Assembly: GCA_030429865.1 (NCBI GenBank)
Contig: JAUIFX010000003.1
Span: 1-56,335 of the forward strand
Source: Gammaproteobacteria bacterium
GTDB lineage: Bacteria > Pseudomonadota > Gammaproteobacteria > Ga0077536
DNA length: 56,335 nucleotides
Direction: 5' to 3'
A model generated the notes under the pieces. The model was not told where the DNA came from, searched no databases, and saw only the letters and a list, made by a program, of their open reading frames with translations. A program made the position numbers and the translations under genes. Positions 33,642-42,878 of the stretch are shown in pieces (the first letter of the stretch is position 1; the number at the start of each line of letters is the position of its first letter).

Positions 33642-34865
33642 TCAGCCCGCCGAGCGCTGGGCCATGGCAGAACTGCCGATGGCGTCGGTGAAGTTCGGCC
33701 AGACCTTCTCGGTGACGAGTTCGAGGCTCTTCATGCACTCGTTGTGTGGCATGTGGTTGTAGATGAACATCCAGAAGTAGTCGACGGGAAGCTCCTTCAG
33801 CAGCGCCTCGATCTTGCGATTGACCGTATCGGGCGAACCGTGGATCACGAGGCCGCGCTCGGACGCCGTCTCGAACGTGGCCGGCATGTCCCACGGACCT
33901 TCGCCCGGGCGCGCTACCGCGGCATTGAAGCCGAACGGCACGAAGAAGTTGTTCCAGATGAACGAACCCGCGTCACGCGCGATGCGCTCGGCTTCGGCAT
34001 CGGTCTCGGCGACGATGACTTCGCGACTGAGCGCCATGCCCTGGCCGAACTTGTAGTTCCTGCCGGCGGCATTGGCTGCTTCCATGGCGGCTTCGAAATG
34101 GCCCTTGGTGACGCCGATGTCGGTCATCACCGTGACCGGCACCAGGCCGCGTTCCATGCCCCAGCGAATCGAGCGCTCGGAGGTCGCGAACGGCATGAAC
34201 AGGTCCGGCACCTGCTTCTCGTAGGGCGGCGGCGCGATGCCGATCTCCTCGATGATGCCGTCCTTATTGCAGCCCTGGCCGTAGTTCCAGGCCACCTCGG
34301 CCGCGGCCCACTTGATGTCCTTGGTCGGCACCTGCCAGTGCTTGCCCAGGAAGCTGAACGTATCCTTGGTCCAGGCGTTCATCATGATCTCGAAGTGTTC
34401 TTCGAACAGCGAGCGCTTGAGGTCCTCGTACTCCGGGCCCTCGCCCGGTTCGGCGAGGCCGACCTGCTGGCCGAGCACGTTGACCCAGCGCGGCTGGTAG
34501 CCGCGCGCGAAGCCGGCGAACACCCGGCCCTGCAGCATCTGCGAGACCATCGCGATGTTCTCGGCCAGGTTGATCGGGTTCTGCGACGGCAGCACGTTGC
34601 CGAGCTGACCGAACTTCATGCGCTTGGTCTGCAGGCCGAAGTAGAGATCGAGGATCACCGGGTTGGTCGAGACTTCCTCGCCCTCGACGTGGAAATGATG
34701 CTCGGTGAAGCCGCAGCCGTAATAGCCGTTCTCGTCCATGTACTGCAGCTGCTCGGTGAGCTCGCGCAGCATCATCTGGTAGAGGTGGGTCTGCTTGCCC
34801 GCCATGCCCTTCTTGATGTCTTCCATATGGCCGACGGACGGCAGGTAAAAAGCGCCAACTTCCAT
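33642..34865 (-). CDS. LLM-class flavin-dependent monooxygenase (luciferase-like)
   Basis: 407 residues of the bacterial-luciferase fold. The N-terminal GAFYLPSVGHM and ELTEQLQYMDENGYYGCGFTEHHF with FTEHH match the family's first strands and substrate-pocket histidines. NPINLAENIAMVSQMLQGRVFAGFARGYQ is the typical barrel segment. It needs reduced FMN from a separate reductase, which I do not see nearby. The substrate is unknown. A GGGGAGCAAG sequence precedes the ATG. The downstream DNA is the repeat-bearing gap. Confidence 0.9.
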   Translation of the reverse strand: MEVGAFYLPSVGHMEDIKKGMAGKQTHLYQMMLRELTEQLQYMDENGYYGCGFTEHHFHVEGEEVSTNPVILDLYFGLQTKRMKFGQLGNVLPSQNPINLAENIAMVSQMLQGRVFAGFARGYQPRWVNVLGQQVGLAEPGEGPEYEDLKRSLFEEHFEIMMNAWTKDTFSFLGKHWQVPTKDIKWAAAEVAWNYGQGCNKDGIIEEIGIAPPPYEKQVPDLFMPFATSERSIRWGMERGLVPVTVMTDIGVTKGHFEAAMEAANAAGRNYKFGQGMALSREVIVAETDAEAERIARDAGSFIWNNFFVPFGFNAAVARPGEGPWDMPATFETASERGLVIHGSPDTVNRKIEALLKELPVDYFWMFIYNHMPHNECMKSLELVTEKVWPNFTDAIGSSAMAQRSAG

Positions 34866-34979
34866 AATCTTGCTCCCCGGGATGGTTTTCGGGATGGACG
34901 TGTCGCGCCGCGGGCGAACGGCGGCGCGGGGATGCCGCCGAGGTTACTACGCCGTCGCGCGCAGCGTCCAGCGCGCCAC

Positions 34980-35372
34980 TCAGCCCGGTGCGGCGGCGAT
35001 GGCCTCGATCTCGAAACGCCACTCGGGTTTGAGCAGCTGCTTGACCAGCAGCGCCGTCGAGGCGGGACGGGCGTCGCCGAGATGGCGCGCACGTGCCGCG
35101 GCAAACGCCGCGTAGTCCTCGGCTGCGATGAGGTAGGCGGTTATCTTGACAATATTGTCAGCATTCATGCCGGCAACGCGCACGGCAGCCATCACGTTCA
35201 CCCAGGCCTGCTCCGCCTGCCCTTCCAGCGTATCCGGCAGGGAACCGTCCGGCGCGAGTCCGACCTGGCCGGCGATATACGCGATGCGCGCGTTCGGCGG
35301 AATCACGACCGTGTGGTGATAAGCGTTGTTGAACGGCGCGACGATGCCGTCCGGATTGAGTTTCTCGAGCAT
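34980..35372 (-). CDS. Rid-family (YjgF/YER057c) protein lacking the catalytic Arg
   Basis: 130 residues with the Rid fold ([54 protein letters not shown]). In active imine deaminases the late motif reads P-A-R-S, with Arg105 gripping the substrate carboxylate. Here it reads RPASTALLV, with no Arg at that position. It therefore belongs to a Rid subgroup with another or no imine substrate. It is on the same strand as the flavin monooxygenase 115 bp downstream, so they may work together. GGCGAGGAGCC precedes the ATG. Confidence 0.85.
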   Translation of the reverse strand: MLEKLNPDGIVAPFNNAYHHTVVIPPNARIAYIAGQVGLAPDGSLPDTLEGQAEQAWVNVMAAVRVAGMNADNIVKITAYLIAAEDYAAFAAARARHLGDARPASTALLVKQLLKPEWRFEIEAIAAAPG

Positions 35373-35461
35373 GCGGGGCTCCTCGCCGGGTCACCGCCCG
35401 GAGCATACCAGCGCCACGGGAACGGGTGTGGCGCCGGGTAGTTAGCGGCAGATCACTTCGA

Positions 35462-35467
35462 TATAGT
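35462..35467 (+). promoter_or_regulatory. Possible -10 element before the MoxR-type ATPase
   Basis: TATAGT in an AT-rich patch about 55 bp before the ATPase start. No convincing -35 at 17 bp is present, so the call rests on the -10 alone. Confidence 0.25.
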
Positions 35468-35521
35468 GTGGCCCGGCGCCGCCCCGGGCGCCATCCAGGC
35501 CCGCAACGAAAGACCCGCCGC

Positions 35522-36334
35522 ATGTCCACACCCGCCATCCATACCGAACAGAGTCTCATCACCAACGAACCCTACTACGAGCCGGTTGCCGACGAGGTGG
35601 CGGTGTTCACGGCCGCCTACCGCAACAAGCTGCCCGTGCTCCTCAAGGGGCCGACGGGCTGCGGCAAGACGCGTTTCGTCGAGTACATGGCCTGGCGCCT
35701 CGAGCGGCCGATGATCACGGTGGCCTGTCACGACGACCTTACTGCCTCCGATCTCATCGGCCGCTACCTCGTGCGCGGCGGGGAGACGGTGTGGGTCGAC
35801 GGCCCGCTGACCAGCGCGGTGCGCAACGGCAGCATCTGTTACCTCGACGAGGTGGTGGAAGCGCGCAAGGACACGTCCGTCGTCATCCACCCGCTGTGCG
35901 ACGACCGCCGCCTGCTGCCGATCGAGAAGCTCGGCGAGGTGCTCGCCGCGCCGCCCGAGTTCTGCCTCGTCATTTCCTACAACCCGGGCTACCAGAGCGT
36001 GCTCAAGGACCTCAAGCAGAGCACGCGCCAGCGCTTCGTCGCGCTCGAGTTCAACTACCCCGGCGTCGAGGTCGAACAGACCATCATCGAAAAGGAAAGC
36101 GGCATCGATGCGACAGGGGCGCGCCAGCTCGTCAAGTTCGGTCACATGACGCGCAACCTCAAGGGCAGCGGCCTCGACGAGGGCGCAAGCACACGCCTGC
36201 TGGTCAACGCGGCCAAGCTCATCCACGAGGGCATCGCGCCGGTCGTCGCCACGGACACCGCCGTGGCCCAGGCCCTGACCGACGACGAGGACATGCTCAA
36301 GGCCGTACACGAACTCAGCCGCTCGATCTTCTGA
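35522..36334 (+). CDS. MoxR-family AAA+ ATPase (NorQ/CbbQ type)
   Basis: 270 residues. Walker A GPTGCGKT at 43-50, Walker B with CYLDEV near 107-112, and sensor-1 ISYNPGYQ are present. The N-terminal [28 protein letters not shown] is the CbbQ/NorQ signature. Such ATPases form hexamers that, with a VWA-domain partner, remodel or insert metal in a target enzyme (rubisco for CbbQO, nitric oxide reductase for NorQD). The partner follows 76 bp downstream, but no target enzyme gene is nearby. Confidence 0.93.
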   Translation: MSTPAIHTEQSLITNEPYYEPVADEVAVFTAAYRNKLPVLLKGPTGCGKTRFVEYMAWRLERPMITVACHDDLTASDLIGRYLVRGGETVWVDGPLTSAVRNGSICYLDEVVEARKDTSVVIHPLCDDRRLLPIEKLGEVLAAPPEFCLVISYNPGYQSVLKDLKQSTRQRFVALEFNYPGVEVEQTIIEKESGIDATGARQLVKFGHMTRNLKGSGLDEGASTRLLVNAAKLIHEGIAPVVATDTAVAQALTDDEDMLKAVHELSRSIF

Positions 36335-36410
36335 GCGCCCCGCCGAGGTCCCCTAACGCCACCGCGCGCGGCCGTCCGGCCGGCGCGCCGATCACCGCCC
36401 GCGGAGAGCC

Positions 36411-38549
36411 ATGAGCGACGAATCGCGCCAGAACTTTCTCAACCGCCTGCGCATCCAGAAGGACCTCGAGAAGTTCACCGCCGGCGCGCTCGCGCGCCAC
36501 GGCAACGTCGAGGACACCGTCGCGCGCATCGCCGCGCTAGAGCGCCGCGACCAGGACTTCGTCTACGCCTGGGTCGAGCTCATCGCCCGCTCCAACCACG
36601 AGCTCGCGGCCCATTTCATCGGCCGCGTCGCCAGCGCGTTCGACAAGATGGAGCGCAGCGGCGTCGAGGACTGGGTCGACCAGGCCATGACCACGTTCGA
36701 CAACCGCGGCCTCGGCTTCGCCATCGAGGCGCTCGAGCATGTCGACGACTTCGCGCGCGAGTACGCCAGCCGCCACGTGCGTTGCGGTTTCGACGATGCA
36801 TCCGGCTTCCTGCGCCACTTCGTGCGCGGCCTGGGCGGTCGCGAGCTGCGCGTGATCAGTGACCAGTCGACGTTCACCGACACCGAGTCGCTGTACCTGC
36901 CGGACGTCGTCAATCTCTACCCCGAACCCGAGCAGAACTTCACCATCTACAAGCTGACCGCGGTGCACCTGTGGGCGCAGACCTGGTACGGCACGTGGCG
37001 CTACCAGGTGGTCGAGCAGCTCATCCGGCAATTCGACGACGAGCACCCGATGGCGATCTTCAATCGCCTCGAATGCATCCGCCTCGAAGCCTGCATCGCC
37101 CGCGACTTCCCCGGCCTGTCGCGCGAGTTCCGGCTCTACGGCAGCGTCGGCGAAGCGGGCGACGCGCTGTGGGACGAATGGCGCCGGCGCGCCTCGCGTC
37201 TCGCCGAACGCGAGGCGAGCGCGGCCGATTCGCTGGCGCTGGTCGAGGCGTTCGGCGAATTGCCCCTGCCACCGTTGCGGCCGTTCGAGGGCGACATGTT
37301 CGCCGGGCGCGTGCGCCAGGCCCTGTTCGCCCGCATCGAGCGCGAGAAGAGCGCGTTCCAGCGCGCGATGCAGGAATTGCGCGACCAGGACGACCGCGGC
37401 GAGGGTGGCGGCGACGACGCGCAGAAACAGCTCGTCGAAGTCGAGATGCAGGACGAGGCCGGGGCCGGCGGCGAGGACGTCAATTTCCAGCTCACCATCG
37501 ACGGCGAAGTCACTGCCATCCCGGAGCACATGAAAGACCTCATGGGCTCGATCATGCAGGATTTCGGTGAGATCCCCGACGATCATCTCGAGCCGCTCGA
37601 ACGCGGCGAGTATTCCGATGCCCTGTTGCCGCAGAAAGGCGACGTCGACGGCGACGACGATCCCGATCTCAACGACGCCGGCAGCTTCAGCTATCGCGAA
37701 TGGGACTGCGTGCGCCAGCGTTTCCGCGAGGGTTTCTGCACGCTGCGCGAGCTGTCCGTGCCGCCGGGCGACGAAGGCTTCGTTGCCGCCACGCTCGACA
37801 AGCACCGCGGCCTGTTGAAGTCGATCAAGCGCTCCTTCGAAGCCGTTCTCGGCGAATCGCGCCTGCAGCGGCGCCAGTCGGACGGTGACGACATCGATCT
37901 CGATGCGCTGGTCGAGGCCTTCTCCGACGTCGCCCAGGGGCGCGAGATGAGCGAGTACCTGTATACCCGCTACCGCAACCAGGAGCGCAACATCGCCGTC
38001 ATGTTCATGGTCGACATGAGCGGCTCGACGCTCGGCTGGGTCAACGACGCCGAACGCGAGGCGCTGGTGCTGCTATGCGAGGCGCTCGAGATGCTGGGCG
38101 ATCGCTACGCCATCTTCGGCTTCTCGGGACGCACCAACAAGCGCTGCGAGGTCTACCGCATCAAGGACTTCGAAGAGTCCTACTCGAGTGCGGTGCGCCA
38201 GCGCATCAGCGGCATCCGGCCCAAGGCCTACACCCGCATGGGTGTCGCCATCCGCCATCTCGGCCAGCTCCTCCAACACACGCAGGCGCGCACCAAGCTG
38301 CTCATCACGCTATCCGACGGGCGCCCCGAGGACTACGGCGGCTACAAGGGCAAGTACGGCATCGAGGATACCCGCCACGCCCTGCTCGAACTCAAGCAGG
38401 GTGGCATCCACTCCTTCTGCGTGACCATCGACAACGAGGCGCAGGAATACCTGCCGCACATGTACGGTCCGGCGAACTTCGCGGTGATCGACGAGGTGGA
38501 GAAGCTGCCTTACAAGGTGGCGGATATCTACCGCCGTCTCACCACCTGA
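36411..38549 (+). CDS. VWA-domain protein, NorD/CbbO type
   Basis: 712 residues. The C-terminal third is a von Willebrand A domain with MIDAS motif VDMSGSTLGW (about 532-541), Thr in the RMGVAIRH region, and SDGRPEDY as the third MIDAS part. The N-terminal two thirds is helical with acidic linkers (QDDRGEGGGDDAQ, DGDDDPDLNDAG), as in NorD and CbbO. These proteins bind the target enzyme and recruit the hexameric ATPase encoded just upstream. Length lies between NorD (about 600) and CbbO (about 780). The target is unknown. A repeat mosaic begins 1 bp after the stop. Confidence 0.9.
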   Translation: MSDESRQNFLNRLRIQKDLEKFTAGALARHGNVEDTVARIAALERRDQDFVYAWVELIARSNHELAAHFIGRVASAFDKMERSGVEDWVDQAMTTFDNRGLGFAIEALEHVDDFAREYASRHVRCGFDDASGFLRHFVRGLGGRELRVISDQSTFTDTESLYLPDVVNLYPEPEQNFTIYKLTAVHLWAQTWYGTWRYQVVEQLIRQFDDEHPMAIFNRLECIRLEACIARDFPGLSREFRLYGSVGEAGDALWDEWRRRASRLAEREASAADSLALVEAFGELPLPPLRPFEGDMFAGRVRQALFARIEREKSAFQRAMQELRDQDDRGEGGGDDAQKQLVEVEMQDEAGAGGEDVNFQLTIDGEVTAIPEHMKDLMGSIMQDFGEIPDDHLEPLERGEYSDALLPQKGDVDGDDDPDLNDAGSFSYREWDCVRQRFREGFCTLRELSVPPGDEGFVAATLDKHRGLLKSIKRSFEAVLGESRLQRRQSDGDDIDLDALVEAFSDVAQGREMSEYLYTRYRNQERNIAVMFMVDMSGSTLGWVNDAEREALVLLCEALEMLGDRYAIFGFSGRTNKRCEVYRIKDFEESYSSAVRQRISGIRPKAYTRMGVAIRHLGQLLQHTQARTKLLITLSDGRPEDYGGYKGKYGIEDTRHALLELKQGGIHSFCVTIDNEAQEYLPHMYGPANFAVIDEVEKLPYKVADIYRRLTT

Positions 38550-38550
38550 C

Positions 38551-38693
38551 GGCATGGCCGCCAAGGGGGCTGCGCTGCTGTCTGGCGGCGTTGCGTGCGC
38601 GCCTGCGCTGCTCATTGGCAAGTAGCCAACTGCGCTGCTCGTCTCCCCCGCGCCTTGCCAGACAGCATGCTCGCTCCCCTTGGCGACCATGCC
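38551..38693. repeat. Palindromic intergenic element, complete copy
   Basis: 143 bp bounded by inverted repeats GGCATGGCCGCCAAGGGG (38551-38568) and CCCCTTGGCGACCATGCC (38676-38693), 17 of 18 paired. An inner inverted pair GCTGTCTGGC (38577-38586) / GCCAGACAGC (38657-38666) and a central hairpin TTGGC-AAGTA-GCCAA make the whole segment able to fold. No coding potential. It may be a MITE or BIME and could also end transcription of the upstream operon. Confidence 0.75.
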
Positions 38694-38799
38694 GCGACAT
38701 CCCCAAAGCTCGACGTTGCGTTGGCGCTGCTGTCTGGCGGCGTTGCGTGCTCGCCTGCGCTGCTCATTGGCAAGTAGCCAACTGCGCTGCTCGTCTCCC
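38572..38799. repeat. 76-bp near-perfect direct repeat
   Basis: Bases 38572-38647 and 38724-38799 are identical at 75 of 76 positions. The first copy is the core of the palindromic element; the second copy lacks the outer inverted ends. The near identity points to recent duplication or gene conversion. Confidence 0.85.
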
Positions 38800-38857
38800 G
38801 GGCGCCTTGTCCGTCGATGCGTCCGCCGCTATCGGGAACCTTGAGTCCCCGGCCCTC

Positions 38858-39745
38858 TCAGGATACGGGCCACGCGGCGACCGGGTTCTCGAGGACCCCG
38901 ATGGGCGGGATTTCGATGCGCACGACGTCGCCCGGGACGAGGAAACGGGGCGGGTCGAAGCCGGCGCCGACGCCGGCCGGGGTGCCCGTGGCGATGACGT
39001 CGCCGGGCAGCAGCGTGATGCCCGCGGAGATGCTCGCGATGAGCGCCGGCACGTCGAACATCATCAGCCCGGTGTTGCCATCCTGGCGCAGCTCATCGTT
39101 GACGTAGCAGCGGACCGGCGTGTCGTCGAGATCGAGTTCGTCGCGCGTCACCGCGTAAGGACCCATCGGGCAGAAACCGTCCTGGGACTTGCCGAGCAGC
39201 CATTGCTGGTGGCGTTTCTGCACGTCGCGCGCGGTGACGTCGTTGACGATGGTGTAACCCCACACGTGTTCAAGCGCCCGCTCACGTGCGATCGCGCGCC
39301 CGCCGCGCCCAATGACGACGGCGAGTTCGGCCTCGTAATCGAGCGCGCCCGTCACGCACGCATCGCGTGGAATTGCCGCGCCCGGCCCGATCACGCACTC
39401 CGGCAGCTTGGAGAACACGATCGGGGCCGGCGCGGCCTGCGTGCCGCGGCCGGTCGTATCGAAACCGCCGCGGGCGATCTCGGCGACATGCGCGTGGTAG
39501 TTCTTGCCGACGCAGAAGAGATTGCGACGCGGGCGCGGAATCGGCGCCAGCACGGTCAACACCTCGCCCGCCAGGCGCTGCGCCACGTCGCGCAGCGGCG
39601 GCAGCGAACCATCCCGCTCCAGCAGGGCAAGCAGGCCGCGCCGTGCCTCGTCCTCGCTGAGCTCGAACGGCTGCAGGCTCGCCCCGTCCGGCGCGAGGAC
39701 ACCCAGTTCGACGCGCGTTGCCGTGCGGTAGGCCGCGATGCGCAT
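38858..39745 (-). CDS. Fumarylacetoacetate-hydrolase-family protein
   Basis: 295 residues. After an N-terminal domain (1-70), the catalytic domain begins LFCVGKNYHAH. The metal ligands are carried by DYEAELAVVIG (Glu and Glu) and NDVTARDVQ (Asp). The GKSQDGFCPMGPYAV and PGDVIATGTPAGVG blocks are standard. Family reactions include oxaloacetate decarboxylation, acylpyruvate hydrolysis and 2-oxo-acid isomerisation in aromatic breakdown; the substrate here is undetermined. It converges on the repeat mosaic after the VWA gene. Confidence 0.92.
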   Translation of the reverse strand: MRIAAYRTATRVELGVLAPDGASLQPFELSEDEARRGLLALLERDGSLPPLRDVAQRLAGEVLTVLAPIPRPRRNLFCVGKNYHAHVAEIARGGFDTTGRGTQAAPAPIVFSKLPECVIGPGAAIPRDACVTGALDYEAELAVVIGRGGRAIARERALEHVWGYTIVNDVTARDVQKRHQQWLLGKSQDGFCPMGPYAVTRDELDLDDTPVRCYVNDELRQDGNTGLMMFDVPALIASISAGITLLPGDVIATGTPAGVGAGFDPPRFLVPGDVVRIEIPPIGVLENPVAAWPVS

Positions 39746-39914
39746 GGATGGCCGTCTCCTTCATTGGGGTCGTATCGATTAGTCGCGGCACCGAGCGTAA
39801 CAGTGGCCGGACGCGGCGGACAATCGGCCACCCCGCCCCCCGTATCAGCGCCGCGGCGTGCTTTCCCGCCGGGCTCTAAAGCCGCGGGCTGCCCGCGCCG
39901 CTATCTGCATCAAT

Positions 39915-41471
39915 ATGGCGACAACAGCGGCAAACCTGTCCGAGGATTGGAAGGACAAGTATTTCAAGGCGCTCAACGAGCTCGATGCGCAGGCTGACGC
40001 TCACACCGCGAAAATGCGCCGCCGGGCCCGAGACCTGCTCGCCGTACTCGGGCGCTTCGGCGGGCGCGACGCCGGTTTCGACGAGCAGCTCGAGCTGGCC
40101 CGCCGGGCGGTCTCCGCCGGGGGCGACGATTTCGAGGTCCGCCTGCAGGACCTGATGGGACGCTTCGAGCGCCTCGGCGACACCGGCACCGCTGCCGCGG
40201 CGGCGCCAGCCACCGGGCAGACGGTGGACGATAGCGTTGCGGCCGTCGTCGACGCGCTGGCCGAGGGCCGCGGCTACGCCGCCGACATCGCCGACCTGGC
40301 CGCCGAGATCCGTGCCACGGAATCACACACGCGGTGCCTCGCCCTGGTTCGCGACATCGGCGAACGCCTCGATACGCTGCTCGGCGCGAGTGCCGACGCG
40401 AGCAACGCCAAGCAGGCGGCACGCGACGCCCTGCAGACACTGCTGGACCACCTCTCGCTGCCGCGCGACGCGCAAACCCGCCTGGCGGACATCACCCCGC
40501 GGCTGCAGAACGCGCGCGGCGACGACGAGTTGCGCGTCATCGCCAAGGAGCTGGCCGCTTTCATGGGCGACGTGATCAGCGCCCTGCAGGCCGAGATCAC
40601 CAGCCTCAACGGTTTCCTGGTCACCATCAAGGGCCGCCTCGAGACCGTCTCCAGCCACGTCGTCGAAGAGAGCCGCGACCACAAGCGTGCCGCGGCAGCG
40701 CGCGAACACCTCGATCACACCGTGCGGCGCAGCCTCGACGACATGCGCGGCAAGGTCGAGCGGACGCAGGACATCGAGGTGCTGAAGAGCACCATCCAGC
40801 ACCAGCTCGCCCACATCGGCGGCAGTATCAGCAGCTACCTGGAGACCGAGACGCGGCGCGCTTTCGTCGCCGAGAAGGCCCGGCGCCATCTCGCCGACCA
40901 GGTCGCGGCGATGAAAAAAGAATCGGACCAACTGCGCGAGAAGCTCGCCGAGGCGCAGTCCCGTGCCAGCCGCGACGCGCTCACCGGCCTGCCCAACCGG
41001 GTCGCCTACGGCGAGCGCATCAGGATGGAGCGCGCGCGCATGCAGCGCCACGGCACGCCGTTGACGCTGGCGGTGATCGATATCGACCACTTCAAGGGCA
41101 TCAACGACACCTGGGGTCACCAGGCCGGTGACCGCGTGCTCAAGCACCTGGCCCGCGAACTCGGCGACCAGGTCCGGGCGAGCGACTTCTTCGCCCGCAT
41201 CGGCGGCGAGGAATTCGTGCTGGTGCTGCCCGAAACGCGGCTCGCGGGCGCGCACGTCGTCCTCGAGAAGCTTCGCGAACACATCGCGCGCTGCCGCTTC
41301 AAGTACAAGGATGCCCCGATCAACGTGACCATCTCCTGCGGCCTCGCCGAATTCGCCGCCGGTGAATCGGCTGATGCCGCGTTCGCCCGTGCCGATGCCG
41401 GCCTCTACGCAGCCAAGTCCGGCGGGCGCAATCGCTGCGAGGCCGTCATGCCGCCGGCCGGCCCGCGCTGA
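39915..41471 (+). CDS. Diguanylate cyclase (GGDEF), soluble
   Basis: 518 residues, no membrane segment. A long helical N-terminal region (1-345, several coiled stretches) without a recognised sensor domain precedes a GGDEF domain. The active-site loop is GGEEF (430-434), with the product-inhibition I-site RASD just upstream (R-x-x-D, five residues before GGEEF), so it should be active and feedback controlled. The upstream-most reading start is rejected in favour of the ATG at 39915. It supplies cyclic di-GMP, opposing the HD-GYP protein at 28447. The architecture resembles Pseudomonas aeruginosa SiaD/YfiN-free soluble cyclases only in the catalytic domain. Confidence 0.92.
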   Translation: MATTAANLSEDWKDKYFKALNELDAQADAHTAKMRRRARDLLAVLGRFGGRDAGFDEQLELARRAVSAGGDDFEVRLQDLMGRFERLGDTGTAAAAAPATGQTVDDSVAAVVDALAEGRGYAADIADLAAEIRATESHTRCLALVRDIGERLDTLLGASADASNAKQAARDALQTLLDHLSLPRDAQTRLADITPRLQNARGDDELRVIAKELAAFMGDVISALQAEITSLNGFLVTIKGRLETVSSHVVEESRDHKRAAAAREHLDHTVRRSLDDMRGKVERTQDIEVLKSTIQHQLAHIGGSISSYLETETRRAFVAEKARRHLADQVAAMKKESDQLREKLAEAQSRASRDALTGLPNRVAYGERIRMERARMQRHGTPLTLAVIDIDHFKGINDTWGHQAGDRVLKHLARELGDQVRASDFFARIGGEEFVLVLPETRLAGAHVVLEKLREHIARCRFKYKDAPINVTISCGLAEFAAGESADAAFARADAGLYAAKSGGRNRCEAVMPPAGPR

Positions 41472-41532
41472 GGCGATCCGCCCCGAGGACCTGCGGGTCC
41501 CGGCTCACGCCGAGCGCGGCGCCGGGCGTCCC

Positions 41533-41970
41533 TCAGGCGAGCGCCCCCGCAATGTAGTTCTCGAGCTGGCCGATGACGAATTCCTGCTCGGCGATGATCG
41601 CCTTCACGAGATCGCCGATGGAGATGATGCCCATGACCCGCCCCTGGTCCATGACCGGCAGATGGCGGATACGCTTGTCGGTCATCAATGCCATGGCATC
41701 TTCCACCGTCTGCTCGGGCAACGCGTGCAGCACCGAGGTCGACATGATGTCGGCGACCGGCGTGGTCAGCGACGAACGCCCTTCGAGCACGACCTTACGC
41801 GCGTAGTCGCGCTCACTGACGATGCCGACGATGGTTCCGCCCTGCAGGACCAGCAGCGCGCCGATGCCTTTCTCGGCCATCAATCGCAGCGCATCGTAAA
41901 CCGTCGTCTCGGCGTTGACCGACCACACCTGGTGGCCCTTGCTGTCGAGCAGTTGACGTATCGTTTGCAT
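41533..41970 (-). CDS. Two-CBS-domain protein
   Basis: 145 residues consisting of a single CBS pair: ETTVYDALRLMAEKGIGALLVLQGGTIVGIVSERDYARKV and then EQTVEDAMALMTDKRIRHLPVMDQGRVMGIISIGDLVKAI. The ERDYARKV and GDLVKAI elements carry the Asp residues that contact adenosine ribose. Stand-alone CBS-pair proteins act as adenylate-sensing regulators of partner enzymes; the partner is unknown. A good GGGAGGAG lies before the ATG, which is divergent from the crotonase operon. Confidence 0.93.
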   Translation of the reverse strand: MQTIRQLLDSKGHQVWSVNAETTVYDALRLMAEKGIGALLVLQGGTIVGIVSERDYARKVVLEGRSSLTTPVADIMSTSVLHALPEQTVEDAMALMTDKRIRHLPVMDQGRVMGIISIGDLVKAIIAEQEFVIGQLENYIAGALA

Positions 41971-42094
41971 GGCGACTCTCCTCCCTGGGCGCGGGCACGG
42001 CCCTATGTTCAACTCTAGTACACTGTCCGCGGATCGCCAGCCGCGGCCACCGGCACGGCTTGCGCATCGCAGCATCCACGAGGGGAGTAGCATC

Positions 42095-42877
42095 ATGAAC
42101 GAGGTCGTGCTGAGCGCGCGCGACGGCGCCGTCATGCGCCTGACCATCAACCGCCCCGAGCGCCGCAACGCACTCAACGAGGAGGTCTGCCGCGCACTGG
42201 CCGCCGGCATCGATGCCGCCGAGGCCGATGCCGCCGTGCGGGTCGTCGTCATCACCGGCGCCGGCGACAAGGCCTTCTGCGCCGGCGGCGACCTCAAGCC
42301 CGGCGCCGACGGCACGCCGTTCACCATCGATCCCGCGCGGCCGCGCCATTACGTCATCGACCTGTTCCGCCGCCTCGAGGCCTGCACGCGTCCGGTCGTC
42401 GCGCGCGTCAACGGCCACGCGCTCGCCGGCGGCCTCGGCCTGGTCTGCGCCTGTGACATGGCGGTCGGCGTCGAACACGCGAGCCTGGGCGTGCCCGAGA
42501 CGCGTGTCGGCCTGTTCCCGATGATGATCCTGTCGTACATGATGCGCATCGTGCCGCGCCGCAAGCTGTTCGAGATGACCATCACCGGCGAGCCGTTCAG
42601 CGCCGCCGAGGCGCTCGAGCTCGGCATCCTCAACTACGCCGTGCCGGCGGCCGAACTCGACGCACGCGTCGACTGGCTCATCGCGCGCATCGTAGACAAG
42701 TCACCGACCGGCATCCGCCTGGGCAAACAGGCCTTCCGCGCGATCGAGGACATGCCGCTCGACAAGGCCTTCGAGTACACCCAGCTCATGCTGCCGATCA
42801 TGGCCATGACCGAGGACGCCCGCGAAGGGTTCGCCGCGTTCAACGAGAAGCGCGACCCCGTCTGGCGCGGACGCTGA
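42095..42877 (+). CDS. Enoyl-CoA hydratase/isomerase (crotonase) family protein
   Basis: 260 residues. Crotonase motifs: NRPERRNALNEE, the oxyanion loop DKAFCAGGDLKPG, and VNGHALAGGLGLVCACDMAV, followed by GVPETRVGLFP with the Glu equivalent to Glu164 of rat hydratase. The position of the other catalytic Glu (Glu144) is Gly in AGGLGL, so it may not be a standard hydratase. In context it likely acts on a methyl-branched glutaconyl-CoA made by the carboxylase encoded downstream. AGGGGAG precedes the ATG. First gene of a five-gene operon, with 1 bp to atuA. Confidence 0.9.
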   Translation: MNEVVLSARDGAVMRLTINRPERRNALNEEVCRALAAGIDAAEADAAVRVVVITGAGDKAFCAGGDLKPGADGTPFTIDPARPRHYVIDLFRRLEACTRPVVARVNGHALAGGLGLVCACDMAVGVEHASLGVPETRVGLFPMMILSYMMRIVPRRKLFEMTITGEPFSAAEALELGILNYAVPAAELDARVDWLIARIVDKSPTGIRLGKQAFRAIEDMPLDKAFEYTQLMLPIMAMTEDAREGFAAFNEKRDPVWRGR

Positions 42878-42878
42878 G

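Noticed and set aside
38551..38812. CRISPR array
   Set aside because: The repeat is 76 bp, occurs twice and has internal palindromes; there are no regular spacers or cas genes.
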